DNA of 64,000 bases from Cryptomeria japonica (lineage: Eukaryota; Streptophyta; Pinopsida; Cupressales; Cupressaceae), in contig NC_081411.1 of assembly GCF_030272615.1 (NCBI RefSeq), positions 37,601,640 through 37,665,639 of the forward strand. The letters run 5' to 3'. The notes beneath the pieces are model-generated. The model saw only the letters and a program-made list of their open reading frames with translations, did not search any database and was not told where the DNA came from. Position numbers and translations under genes: made by a program. Position 1 is the stretch's first letter. Each line of letters starts with the position of its first letter. Positions 33,031 to 44,550 of this stretch are shown here, in pieces.

Positions 33031-35094
33031 TCAAGGAGTTGTAACATTACATTCAGAGGTAGGTTCGGAAGAAGATCCAATGCCTTTTAGGAGAATCTTG
33101 GGTCTTTGGGTAGAATTCTCAGGCATTTTGTCCTTGATGATAATGGTAGAGACATAATTGTCCATCGAAATGTGATTGATAGTGGAATCATAGTTATAAG
33201 ATGCTCTGGTATAGCTAGTTTGGTCATCTGTGGCTTTAGCTTTTCCCTTGTCATGTTTTGGGAATGGCTCTTTAAACATCTCATTTTCTTTATTGGATGA
33301 GTGTCCTTCAATCTCAATGTCACCCCTATTAATGAGATCTTGTATGATGTTCTTTAGTTGATGGCAATTTCCTATTTTATGCCCTTTTCTCTTATGAAAT
33401 TCACAATACTCATCATCATTCCACCAATTTGGTTTGACCTTTGGTACATATGGAGGAAAATCTAGAACTGTGATTATCTTGTTTGCCACTAGCTTCTTGA
33501 AAACTGACTCAAGTGGTTCTCCCAATGGGGTGTACTTCCTTTGTGACTTTGAAGTTGTTTGAGTATTCACTTGATTGTTTGTAGAGCTTGATCCAGAAAA
33601 AACAATTTTAGGTCGCACTGTATTGGCATCCACAACACCATCATTGATTGTGTTCTTGTTTTTATTCCAAAATCTTGGCTTATCTTTTTCTTTAAAGTCA
33701 TCTTTGTTTTCCTTGAATATCTTAATGTCTCCTTGTTCAATTATCACCTTTTCTGTTGCTAAGCCCTTTTCAATGACGTCCTTAAAAGTGGACAAACAAG
33801 ATTTTCTTAGGTCATAACCAATGTCTTTGTTAACATTTTGAGTGAAAATTTCTACCATTTGTTTCTGTGGAAATTCACAAGAGCATCTGCTGGCTAGATT
33901 CCTCCATCTTTGTAAAAATGATGAAAAAGACTCTCCCTCCCTTTGCTTGGTGTTGCACAAAGTAGTGACTGATATGTCTGTCTCTATGTTGTATGAGAAA
34001 TGTTCAATAAATGACTCTGCTAGATCACCCCAAGACTTAATTCTAGGTGGAAGTTGGGAGAACCATTCCATAGCTTGATCACCTAAGATTTGTGGGAATA
34101 ATCTCATCAAATATGTCTCTTCTGCTGCTACCTCAATGCAAGTTGTGAAAAATTGTCTTATATGTGCCTTAGGATCCCCTTTTCCTCTATACTTATCGAA
34201 CTTAGGTGTCACAAAATGTGTAGGAAATGGAGGCATTGGAATTATCTTGTCAAATTGATAGGGACATATGTCTCTCATTATATAAGTTGGCTTCGGTGTA
34301 TTTATGTCCTCCATTTTCTTTTGTAAATCCTTGATTTGCTATTCCAAATTGTTCTTATGTGGATACCGACTTCTTGGACCATACCCCATGCCTGAAGCAC
34401 CGGGTGGAAGAGGAGCATGTTGCATATATGGATGATATTGATCATACACATGTTCATATGGAGGAGGTCTATAATGATGTTGCATATATGGACCACTTGG
34501 TATAGAGTCATGTTGAGGAACGACATATCTATTTTGTCCATGTATACCATACTCTATAGGAATGTCATGAGTTTGTTCTAGTGTGTTGCCCCCAAATTTG
34601 ATGCGGGGTTTCCTTGTGTCCAAATTTTGAGCATGCCTTTGAATATCCAATTGCTTTGGTAGTTGATCCTTAGCATTGGTATGTGATTGAGCATATTTTT
34701 CTACATAAGACTTCCATAATGGACTACGAAGGTGAGTATCATATGCTTGACCATGTATGTATGGGACCTCTGGTTTTTTAAACAAAGATGATGATGATTC
34801 AGGCACCATATGTGGTCCTCTATTGCCTCCATTATTAGGCCTCCTTTGATCCATGTTGGATTGAGTTTGTTGCAAATGTCGATTTTCCATTATTTGAGAC
34901 ATGTCAAAATCATGAGGTATCTTGGCTCCACTTTGTGCCATCACTTGTAGAAAGTATTGTCTATCTCTTCTCATTATTTCCTCAACCAATCGATTAAAAT
35001 GGGGATTGATAATGGTGTCTTCCACTTCTACTGAATGTATGAAGAAATTGTCCATATTGTCATTGTGTGTATCATTGTTGTTTGTAGTGTCCAT
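33031..35094 (-). pseudogene. Gag of Gypsy A
   Basis: Two open parts, 35094-34339 and 34314-33031, separated by one TAG (Gln in B). Domains in order: an Asn/Asp-rich N-terminus, a Pro/Tyr/His-rich linker (YRPPPYEHVYDQYHPYMQHA), the retrotransposon gag capsid domain (RGKGDPKAHIRQFFTTCIEV, WFSQLPPRIKSW, LQRWRNLASRCSC), a Lys/Asn-rich linker, and a zinc-knuckle-like CEFHKRKGHKIGNC. Comparison with B shows the original start was at 35257, where ATG has become GTG; a TAG just before 35094 blocks that frame too. Capsid residues are well kept. Confidence 0.9.
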
Positions 35095-37490
35095 GTTCTA
35101 AACATTTGGAATGTTTCTATAGGCATCCATGTCAGGTAATGTAGTATGATCATAATTGAAAAAGATATAATTGTCATATTCATAGGAACTCATGTTTGCG
35201 GACTCTTGAGCCTCTTTGGTTTCTCTCCTAGATTTTTGGGAACGGGTTTCAACCACAAACTAGGTATTGACCAAGATGTGTAAGATTAGATGAAAATGGA
35301 AAGAGTATGGAAGAGTAGGAGTTGGATGGGATGTAAATGAATCTGAGGTGTACTTGGAATGTCCAAAGTGTAAGACCAAGTATGTATGTAGTAGAGTAGG
35401 TGTGGCTTCCAAAGGGATGATAGTTTCTCTCGATGAGGTAAGCTGACCTTGACTCTACGTAAGACCAAATGAGACCCAAAGGTGAGAGACCTTGATGAGG
35501 GACCACTTAGAAAAATGTTGTTGTATGTAGTATGTTGACAAAGTAAGATGAGGACAAGCAAGTGACCTTTTGACTCAAGTTTAGAAAATGTGAATGTAAT
35601 GTAAGGTGTAAAGCAATGATGGACTTTGTGAGACCCAAAGATAGGTTGAATGCTCGATGAAAACCTGGAGAAATAACTTAGGAAGCTCAATAAGTCTGAA
35701 ACTGACTGTTCTTGTTTGCTGAATTATGAAATTTTTCAATCTTGAACACAGACATGCCTATATACTTCATAGACACGCTTAAAGGACACAGACGCTATTC
35801 TATCAGACACAGACATGGTTCTGTCAGACACAGACACATTTCTGAGATGTTGTAAGTGTAATGTTTCTCAAGAGAACATAGACGTGTTTCTACACTTCAC
35901 AGACGTAGTTATATGACACAGATGCGGGTCTGTCAGACATTGATGCATTTCTGAAAGCTTTGTACAATTTTTCCAATCTGTGAAGTTGCTTGTTGTGACC
36001 AAATCTGAATGTTTGACTATTTTTCATGACAAGAGGACACAGTGTTGATGAGGAATCAATGTTTGCAAGTGTTTAGACTCCAAAATGACTCAAAAAAAAA
36101 GTGTGTTGTTTGATGTAAAATTTTTTTGCATACACTTGAAGACACAAAAGACATAATGTTTTGATGTTTGGTCTTGAATATTTGATTGGTCAAAATAAGT
36201 CAAGCACGATTCTTATGGTTGGTCAAGACAACAGTTGTTGATCCCACATGGAGTTTCCCCCGAGGCTACACTATTTAGAGTGGATACTTAGATACTTGAC
36301 CCCACTGGCTCCACCCTTGGCACTCCTTTCTTAGGGCAGCCAAGCATCAGTCCCCATGAAAACTCTTTGTGATGAACTTTGTATCTCTACTAATAACCGT
36401 ATGTGTGTGGGCTGCTACCAGAGGTCCAACCTCCTGCCCCAACAACTAGAAGGATTTTGGCTTCTAAAACAAAAAGGTGCTAGTAAGGGCATCCACTCAT
36501 GTGGCCATACATGCGGCACTTTCATTTCTATAAATACAGAAGGCTCCCAACCAGTAGGGGTTATTCCCTACAAATGATCAAATAAATTTGATCAAACGTG
36601 TTTATGGGGAGACATAGTGTCAGTATGAACTAATCAGCACACGTTATCCATAGTTTTCACCATGAATATAGTTGTTTATAGTGGTTTGGAAGAAGATGGC
36701 TTTTCTTTTGCTACCACCTGGGTCGTTCTCTCCTCACTAGTAGTCCTAATGACCACACAGGGAGACAGACCCTCTAAAGATTAAACAAAAAGAGCCTATT
36801 GCTCAAGACTCAAAAGACAATGGTTCAATTTTAGTGCACCAATTGAAGCGTTTGCTAATCTATAAAAACAAGGCACATAATGAAAGATCAAAAACCCTTT
36901 CCAAGGTCCTACAACAAAGATCTATTAGTAGTTTGGATTGTTTGAAATAATCACCCCTTCCTGCAAGCACACAAGTTAGGTAAATTTTAGATCCAAAAGA
37001 CTTTGTGAAAATAGGGGCCTTCAACAAAACGATTTTGTTTTCAAGACAAGCTACACCAATTTCACTAGCTAGATCTGAAGATGTTAGCTCAAAATAAACC
37101 AAATCTGAAATCTGAATGACGCAAAACTAAATCAATGAAAATCCAAAATGTAACAAATTCACACAGACGCGGTTATCAAAAACACAAACACTATAAAATT
37201 TTGCAGACGCACCTAAAGCCAACACAGATGTGGTTCCAAAACACATATGCGGCTCCTAGACGCAGACGCACCTGAAAACTCCATAGACGTGACATTCAGA
37301 ATCTGTAGAAAAATAAAATACTGTCGAGGATGCAGACGCGATTCCAGATGTCGCAGACGCAATAGAAAATAAAAAAGGCGATCCGAAAGTACGCAGACGA
37401 GAAAATATCACAATATTGTCAGAAATGTCAGATCCGCAACTTCAAAATACAAAATCTGCAACAAAAGATGTTAAATGCAACAGGGACAAG
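35095..37490 (-). other. Repeat-rich 5' leader of Gypsy A
   Basis: A 2.4-kb untranslated leader between primer-binding segment and gag. Two clusters (about 35749-35955 and 37160-37425) hold many degenerate copies of CACAGACGCG on the plus strand, that is CGCGTCTGTG in gag sense. A single TTTGTGATGAAC unit lies at 36364. No gene is supported; the frames at 35249-35690 and 36356-37102 are not coding by any visible motif. Confidence 0.7.
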
Positions 37491-37512
37491 AGTCCCACTG
37501 GGCGTGCCAAAA
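37491..37512 (-). other. Putative primer-binding segment of Gypsy A
   Basis: In element sense the bases directly after the 5' LTR read TTTTGGCACGCCCAGTGGGA. The TGGCAC...GTGGGA form is typical of the site next to plant Gypsy 5' LTRs. I do not assign the tRNA. Gypsy B lacks this segment. Confidence 0.55.
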
Positions 37513-38242
37513 TTTATACGGTGAAAATTGATGACAACAACAATATTGAAAGACTAAATGAATTCAACCACCAAACCCTAGCCTAACAACAACAGAGATC
37601 CACCATAACATATGAAGATTACCTAAGACAATGCAAATCAAATGAAATCACAAAGATTATACCATCACATGTCCAATAGGGTTTGAATCTCCATTCTTCC
37701 TATCTCCATTGATCTTACTTGATATATTTGCTCTCAGATTTTATATGTGCACAAGAGCTCAACAAAGAATAGAAATGTGGTTGCAAGTAAGATCACATAT
37801 AAAAGTTCAAGAACATAGTCAAGGCTGAATGGATAGTGAGGGTTTGATAATAAAGGAAGCATCTCCTTATATAGAAGACACTATAAGAAATGGAGGGACA
37901 AGATTGAGAGGTGTAAAAAGAGGTCGGTATGATTAGAGGGTAGGTAAAAGAAATAAAAAAATAATGAGAGGTTAGGTAGTGTAGGAATTAAGAGATGAAT
38001 GACATGTGTCATGGGTAGAAAAGGCTAATGAATTAATTAAATAAATAAAGATTTATTTAATTAATAGAGGAAGTGGGATCAATTAAATAAATAAGATATT
38101 TATTTAATTTAAGAGAAAAGGATAATTTAAATAAATAAATGAATTTATTTAAATGAGAAATAAGGCTAGAAGAGGATAAATGAATTAATTAAATAAATAA
38201 AGATATTTATTTAATTAGACATGACAATTTTAGGTGTCTACA
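37513..38242 (-). repeat. 5' LTR of Gypsy A
   Basis: 730 bp. Its inner end reads TTTATACGG where the other LTR has TGTATACGG, so the terminal dinucleotide is mutated. It carries the same AT-rich palindromes (about 38020-38220). Substitutions and small indels against the other LTR show the insertion is not recent. Confidence 0.92.
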
Positions 38243-38247
38243 GTAAG
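38243..38247. repeat. Target-site duplication GTAAG (right) of Gypsy A
   Basis: Pairs with 13859-13863. Confidence 0.9.
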
Positions 38248-41024
38248 AATTATATTTTTAATTTAGCATTTCTTTCAACATATTTCCTTTATACCCTCCA
38301 CATTATCTATTATACCAAAAGTTTTTGAAATCCTCGCCTCTTAACTAAAGGCATTGACATGAGAATTCCACCTGTAATGACTTCCATTTTTTATCCTTTC
38401 AATTTTTTCTAGATGTGTTGTAGTTCTCTTTCATAGATGCCCGATACTTTGCATCAAAAAAGTGGGGCCCTTGATTTGATTAGACATCTTGAGTAAGTAT
38501 TTTCAAGGTTGCATGGGTTTAAATTTTATTTATATTATTGAAGGCCATTTCTTCCATGCTTGAGTTTGAATATATTGATTTAATAGGTGTGTCATTTCTT
38601 CATTGGTTTCTTAAGCTATATGGAGACTATGATTGATGACCTTGTATTTTCCATCATGCATGTCAGGCACATTTTGGGGAAAAGGAGATTATAATGATAC
38701 GTTAACCCTCATAAAACTAATGTGACCCTTGTAATTCCAAAGACTCATTTCTAAACCATTTGAAAAGTTTTAGAAAGAGCTTTAAATCAATTTGGGTGAC
38801 CAAATTTAAATTACTAAGGAGGAAGAGAAGTTTTCATTTCTGATTTTGTATTATTTTTAATTTCAATTTGACAATTTTAACATAATTAAAAAGCTCTCTT
38901 TACATTGTCATACTCTTTATATGAATGAAATATATTTATTAGATATATGAATGATTTATATTTATTAGGAAATCTTATCACTATGAAAATGGTTAAATAA
39001 TTAATTTATTAGTAGCCCATATGTTAATATATATGGATGAAGAAAATTTTGAAGAAGTCTAAGTGTTTTATATTATGGATTTCCCTATCTCGTGACTCAC
39101 TTCTCTTCCTTCATAGTTGTTTTAGTTTTTTTAATCAAAAGCCTAGACATCCAAAAGAGAATATTCACATATGTGGGAGATGTGTTAGGGCATGATTGTT
39201 TGTTTTCCAAGGTCTATTATGCATTATTTTTCTGAGAAAAGAGAACCTTTTTTGTAGTGAACTACAATTTCTATTTTTGTGGTAGAATTCATTTGATGAA
39301 TGAGCATGAATATTTTTTGATCTAAAATTTGAGCATATTCACATGCATAAAATATTTCATATAAACATGTAATAATTATTTGATTGAATAAACAATAATC
39401 AAGTGATTTTGTTTGTTAGATGATTATACTCGCTTTGTCGCTTTGTAATATGATTTGGTCAAATCAACTGTAGTATCTTAAATTGTAGGAGTGCCCAATT
39501 TCACTCTCATAGTACTCATTTTAGTATTTTCCATTTCTCTATACACTATGGTACCTTCTATTCATTTAAATTAATATTTTGTTGAATATTATGAGTCTTA
39601 TTCCACTTTAATAGATCATCATGCTCTTATTTGGGCCCTTATTTCTAGGTATTCCCTTTATCTTTGATCATCCTAATTTATTATAAATCCTACCCCATTT
39701 CAAATCTCAAGACATGTTTCCCCCATCTAAACATTATATATTTGAATGCAATTCTATTTTTTGCATTAGAAGGTCCTATTATCTCCCATCCCTAAAATAT
39801 TGGCCTTAGAGTGTTGGGATAGGGTTGCCCCATACCACTTTGTCTACTTCTTTTTGTCCCAAATTTTGAGTGGATAATACAATACTCCTACCTTATTCAA
39901 ATCTATCTTTGTGTGAAAAAATAATAATTCTAAGTTGGCCTAAAAGTGATTTTTTAATGAAATCCCTATATAAGGCAGCTCTCTCAATTCCTTTCATCTT
40001 CTATTATTATCGGATTTTTGAATCTACAAATTTCATTCCTAGAGAAAATCTGATTTGAGGAACAATAAGTTATATCAAGGAATCTCTCTCAATTCATTTC
40101 ATTATCTATCATTGTCACATTCTATAATCTACGTGTTCCATTTTAAAAGAAACACTTCAAGTGAAACTCTAATTCAAGGAACAATGCATTCTTCATGGAG
40201 CAGTATGCTTCCTTATGTAATGAGCCTTAACACAAGTTGTAATCTTGTTGTTAAATTAGTGAGGTTTTTCACACCATGGTTTTTCACTTGTTGGGTTTTC
40301 CATGCAAATATATAATTTTATTGTGCATTGGTGTTTATTCCTTTAATATTAATTGTTGTTGATCTATTTAACATTTTTTGAATTGTGTTAAAGGGTTTAA
40401 GTTTTGAAGATACTAATACATCTAGTACTATCCACTTTATAACATTTCAAGTTGAAATGCATAATTCCTTTGTGTCCATTGAAAGAGAAGAAATCAACTT
40501 AGTACATTGTCACAAGTTTAGATTTATAATTTCATTAGAAAAACTTAGGACCAAATCATGTGGGGCACTATAGTCCACCCAAAATTAGGTGAAATTTGAT
40601 ATAGAGAAGGTACAAACCTTTTGCATCCTAGATCCAATTCATCAACTATAGAATTCATCTAGAAGGTCCAAGAACACTAATAAAAAAAAGATCACCCCAT
40701 TTGGGTTCAAATACAACTGTACCATGTAATTTTCCTTTCATTTTTTTAATTTTAAACTTTCTAGATTAGTAAATATTATTTTTTTTAGACATAGATCTTA
40801 TTCACCTACTTTATCAAATCATTTAATCAATCATCTATAAGAAACAAAGGAATATATGTCCTAAGGGTATGATATTGAATTGAATTTCTCTTACAAATTA
40901 CATTAATCAATTAGAATTTTTTGTTGGTGGCTTTGTATTCTAAATGTAGTGAAAGAAAAGATATAACTAGATCCCTAGTTTTACATCCATAAGCTAGAAG
41001 GCCCAATTTTCCATCATTAGAACA
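38248..41024. other. 2.8 kb AT-rich stretch, no gene seen
   Basis: Short frames near 39870-40573 have no recognisable domain and biased composition. The right end may run into further remains of Copia D pol, but the similarity is lost before about 41020. Confidence 0.5.
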
Positions 41025-41964
41025 CCTACCCACCATCATATTTTTTATACTCTAAAAATCAACCCTAATGTGAGGTCATGTGAAAAGATGCACCTAAATA
41101 TATAAATCACACATCTTTTGATGCATGTGTTGCCAAGTTTGTGATAAATTCTTCACCATGATCCTAAGAGGATTTCTCTGAATTTGAATTAGAGGGTCTT
41201 TTCTTCTTCCTTTTCTCCTCTTTACAATCCTTATGAAAGCAATGATTGATTTTCCTAGAGTTCTAACATTTTTCCTTGGACTTCCTAGGAGACTTGGATC
41301 TCCCACAAGATTTGGATTTGCCTCATTTGTCTTTCTTGTTCTTCTTCTTTCCTTTCTCTTTTGATCTACCATGAACAACAAGAGCCTTCATAGCTAACTC
41401 AGAAGTCTTCCTCCATATCTATTCAAAAATAAATAATGATAAAATCTCATCCATCTTGAACTTGGTGATTCTACTCACAATATCCATAACAAGGTGGTTC
41501 CATGACTCGGACAAAAGAGACAACAAAATCATGCAATGATCTTACTCTTCAATCTTGTCACCAATAGAACCCAACTAAGTAACAATCATATTAAATGCAC
41601 TAATATGATCAGCAACAAATCCTCTATCTTCCATATTTAGATAATACATCTTCTTTATGAGAAAAGTATTGTTTACCTAGGATTTATCCTAATAAACATC
41701 TCTAAGATTCTTGTGAAGATATTTTGCAATCTTCTTTTCATTAACATTCAATATAATAGAGTATTCTAAACAAAACCTTATGAGACCCTTATCTTTTCGA
41801 CCCATCGAATATCAAACATCCTATGTTGTGGCCTATGGTTTTGTTCTAGATGTTAAAACCCACAGATCTCGATCCATGAGCATTTCTTCCATTTTTAACT
41901 TACAAAGATTGAAGTTGCTTCCACTAAACTTCTCTAAATCAACTTTTGTAGATGTGCTTACCAT
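41025..41964 (-). pseudogene. Decayed Copia gag/protease start (element D)
   Basis: Minus-strand remains of a Copia gag related to the array at 21033-32166 but much more diverged. It begins MVSTSTKVDLEKFSGSNF at 41964. The Lys/Arg-rich segment around the zinc knuckle lies at about 41180-41350 and the protease start (equivalent of GASFHMT) at about 41080. Multiple frameshifts are present. The matching primer-binding region and 5' LTR lie at 58010-58890, 16 kb away, because two later elements are inserted between. Confidence 0.75.
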
Positions 41965-41999
41965 CTTCTTCCTTCAATAAGATTTTCAAAAATATGCTA

Positions 42000-42670
42000 T
42001 GTAGCATCATAAATTGTCATTGATAGAATTTATACCTCATGTTTGGGCTCCCACTTTAGCATGTCTCATTCCCATCCCCTCTCTAGGTTTGTTTAGGTCA
42101 TATTTTCCAACTTTGAGACCATCAACATCCATTGGTGGGTCCCATGGTGAGGTACCCTTTCCCCTTGTCCCTTATCTCGGTCCTATTTGCAAAGGGACTA
42201 GTGCATCCAGAATACCTTGGTATGAACCATGGCACTCTAAAACACCATGGTCCCTCTCAATGGGGTTGTAATTTTAATTGGAGAAGATGCTACATGTCTC
42301 CACCAAAAATTGATTCTTGTGGCTACACATGACTATTGGATGTCAGCCTAATTGCAATTTACCTAGGGAACCCTATAGAAAGACATTTTATCAATCCATT
42401 TCTATCTAACAAATATAAGATTCCATCCAAATTATTCATGCATCCATGAAGCATCCATAAATTTCAAGCATTTTTCAAAGATCTTCAAGGGTGCATGTAC
42501 GTCATTCAAGCATTGTGGAGAAAAGTTATATCAATCTTGTATAAACATGTCTATGTTATTAGGGTTTTTCATGTTCATATGTTTTCCATGCCATTGCATA
42601 AAAAATTTGTGATTATATTCAAATAGAATTGCATCGTCATCAATAATTACAGATTTGAGGTATACCTATT
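42000..42670 (+). mobile_element. Left part of family-C LTR C3, split by Gypsy B
   Basis: Begins TGTAGCATCATAAATTGTC, like solo LTR C2 (TGTAGCATCATAAAATTGTG). It runs through CCATGGT-rich DNA similar to the GC-rich repeats of C1 and C2 and stops at GAGGTATACCTATT, where Gypsy B is inserted. It continues at 57377. C2 has the uninterrupted equivalent near 8928 (AGGTATACATTTCTATTATT). Confidence 0.75.
42666..42670. repeat. Target-site duplication CTATT (left) of Gypsy B
   Basis: CTATT immediately before the LTR. It recurs after both LTRs, at 43441-43445 and at 57377-57381; the last is the true partner. Confidence 0.9.
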
Positions 42671-43440
42671 TGTAGACACCCAAAATTGTCCAGTCTAATT
42701 AAATAAATATTTTATTTATTTAATTTTTTGAGCCTAATTCTTCTATTAATTAAATAAATCTTTATTTATTTAATTAATTCATTTATCCTCTTCTAGCCTT
42801 ATTTCTCATTTAAATAAATACATTTATTTATTTAAATTATCCTTTTCCTAAATTAAATAAATATCTTATTTATTTAATTTATCTCACTTCTTTTATTAAT
42901 TAAATAAATCTTTATTTATTTAATTAATTCATTAGCCTTTTCTACTCATGACACATGTCATTCATCTCTTAATTCATACACTACCCACCCCTTTCATTAT
43001 TTTATTATTTTCTTTACCTACCCTCAAATCATAGCCGACCTCCTTTTACACCTCTCAATCTTATCCCTCCATTTCATATTGTGTCTTCTATATAAGGAGA
43101 TGCTTCCTTCATTATCAAACGCTAACTAATGAACTACTTGATCAATTGACTACACTATGATCCTACTTGCAACCACATTCCGTTCTTTGTTGAGCTCTTG
43201 TGCACATAAAATCTGAGAGCAAATATATCAAGCAAGATCAATGGAGATAGGAAAGATGGAGATCCAAACCCTATTGGACATGTGATGGTATAATCTTTGT
43301 GATTTCATTTGATTTGCATTGTCTTAGGTAATCTTCATATGTTATGGTGGATCTTTGTTGTTGTTAGGCTAGGGTTTTGTGGTTGAATTCATTTAGCCTT
43401 TCAATATCGTTATTATTGTTATCCATTTTCACCATATACA
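42671..43440 (+). repeat. 5' LTR of Gypsy B
   Basis: 770 bp, TGTAGACACC...CATATACA. It contains five palindromes of the AATTAAATAAAT...ATTTATTTAATT type between about 42693 and 42930. It differs from the 3' LTR by few substitutions and by lacking an 11-bp repeat (GGTGGATCTTT) present once more in the 3' LTR. Confidence 0.93.
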
Positions 43441-43786
43441 CTATTCAACATTTATTTTAGTATTTGCATTATTTCATTCAAGGTTAATTCCTAATTTGGT
43501 GTTTGACTTAGGCAAACCCCTATCCCCAACATATTTTCCTTTCTTTCTATCTATAGAAAAGAAGTGTGAAGTTGTACTTGGGAGGACTAATAGAGTTCAT
43601 AGATATGAATAGGTTCAAATTTTAATGGCATAAAATTTAGAGGACCATGGCGAATTGATATTACCTGGTCTTGAAAAATCTGCCCTAATGCCTGAGAATA
43701 TGTTCCAAACATTTGATTTTGCCCAAATTAGGGTTGACGATTTAGGGGGATATCTAAAGGTTACTATTTCTATCAGAATACTTCAT
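43441..43786 (+). repeat. 346-bp copy of the downstream flank inside Gypsy B
   Basis: Starts CTATTCAACATTTATTTTAG and ends AGAATACTTCAT, the same as 57377-57722 outside the 3' LTR, with a few mismatches. The DNA is family-C LTR sequence (shares GGCAAACCCCTATCC with C2). Directly after it, Gypsy leader sequence resumes (CAACATTGTGTCCTCTTGTC). The join has a 4-bp overlap, TCAT. Confidence 0.92.
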
Positions 43787-44550
43787 CAACATTGTGTCCT
43801 CTTGTCAAAGAAAACAATCAAACAGTTAGATTTGGTCACAACAAAACGACTTCACAAATTTAAAAAAATTGCACAAATTTTGCAGAAACGCGTCTGTGTG
43901 TGACATAATAGCGTGTGTGCTGTATAATCGCGTCTGTGAAGGGCAGAAATGCATCTGTGCTCCTAGAATCAATAGTGCATTTGCAAAAATCTCAGAAGCG
44001 CATCTATGTTGAACAGAGCCACGTCTATGTCAGGAAACCGCGCCTGTGAAGTATACAGGTGCGTCTATGTTCAGAATTGAAAAACTGTTACAGTCCAGCA
44101 AATAAACACAGTCAGTTTCAGAATTCTTGAGCTTCCTAGGTCATTTCTCCAGGGTTTCATTTAGCACTCAACCTGTCTTTGGGTCTCACAAAGTCCATCA
44201 TTGCTTCACATCTCACTTTACATTCACAATTGTCTAAACTTGAGTCAAAAGGTCACTTGATTGTCCTCACTATACTTTATCAACACACTACATACAACAA
44301 TACTTTGCTAAGTGGTCCCTCATCAAGGTTTCTTACCTTTGGGTCTCATTTCGTCTTACTTAGAGTCAAGGTCAACTTACCTCATCAAGAGAAACTATCC
44401 TCTCTTTGGAAGTCACACCTACTCTACTACATACATACTTGGTCTTACATTTTGGACATTGCAAGTACACCTCAGATTCATTTACATTCCATCCAACTCT
44501 TGGTCTTCCATTTTCATCTAGTCTCACACATCTTGGTCAATACCTAGTTC
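43787..44550 (+). other. Shortened 5' leader of Gypsy B
   Basis: Matches the leader of A from about 36046 onward, so roughly 1.45 kb including the primer-binding segment is absent. About 43887-44080 holds a cluster of CGCGTCTGTG-like units in gag sense (for example ACGCGTCTGTG, CGCGTCTGTGAAGG, AAGCGCATCTATG). Confidence 0.75.

Larger units (their letters stand above)
13864..38242 (-). mobile_element. Gypsy element A (Tat-type Ty3/Gypsy), non-autonomous, with nested Copia array
   Basis: A minus-strand LTR retrotransposon bounded by LTRs at 13864-14603 (3' LTR) and 37513-38242 (5' LTR), with target-site duplication GTAAG at 13859-13863 and 38243-38247. Read from the right: 5' LTR, primer-binding segment, repeat-rich leader, gag, protease, a nested tandem Copia array, an element-specific open region, the tail of integrase, then a plus-strand (antisense) PMD gene, polypurine tract and 3' LTR. 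Without the Copia array (11.1 kb) and the duplicated 572 bp it would be about 12.7 kb. Compared with element B it lacks reverse transcriptase, both RNase H domains and the integrase core, so it would need enzymes from elsewhere. Tat assignment rests on the gag/protease type and on the dual RNase H of its relative B. Confidence 0.92.

Noticed and set aside
41094-41381. 95-codon minus-strand basic frame as a separate gene
   Set aside because: It is a frame-shifted reading of the basic zinc-knuckle region of the decayed Copia D gag.
43441-43786. Reading the 346-bp segment as part of a longer 1.1-kb LTR of Gypsy B
   Set aside because: The CTATT target-site duplication fits the shorter LTR ending CATATACA. 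The 346 bp are family-C LTR sequence, element A has no such extension, and the element end motifs match A without it.
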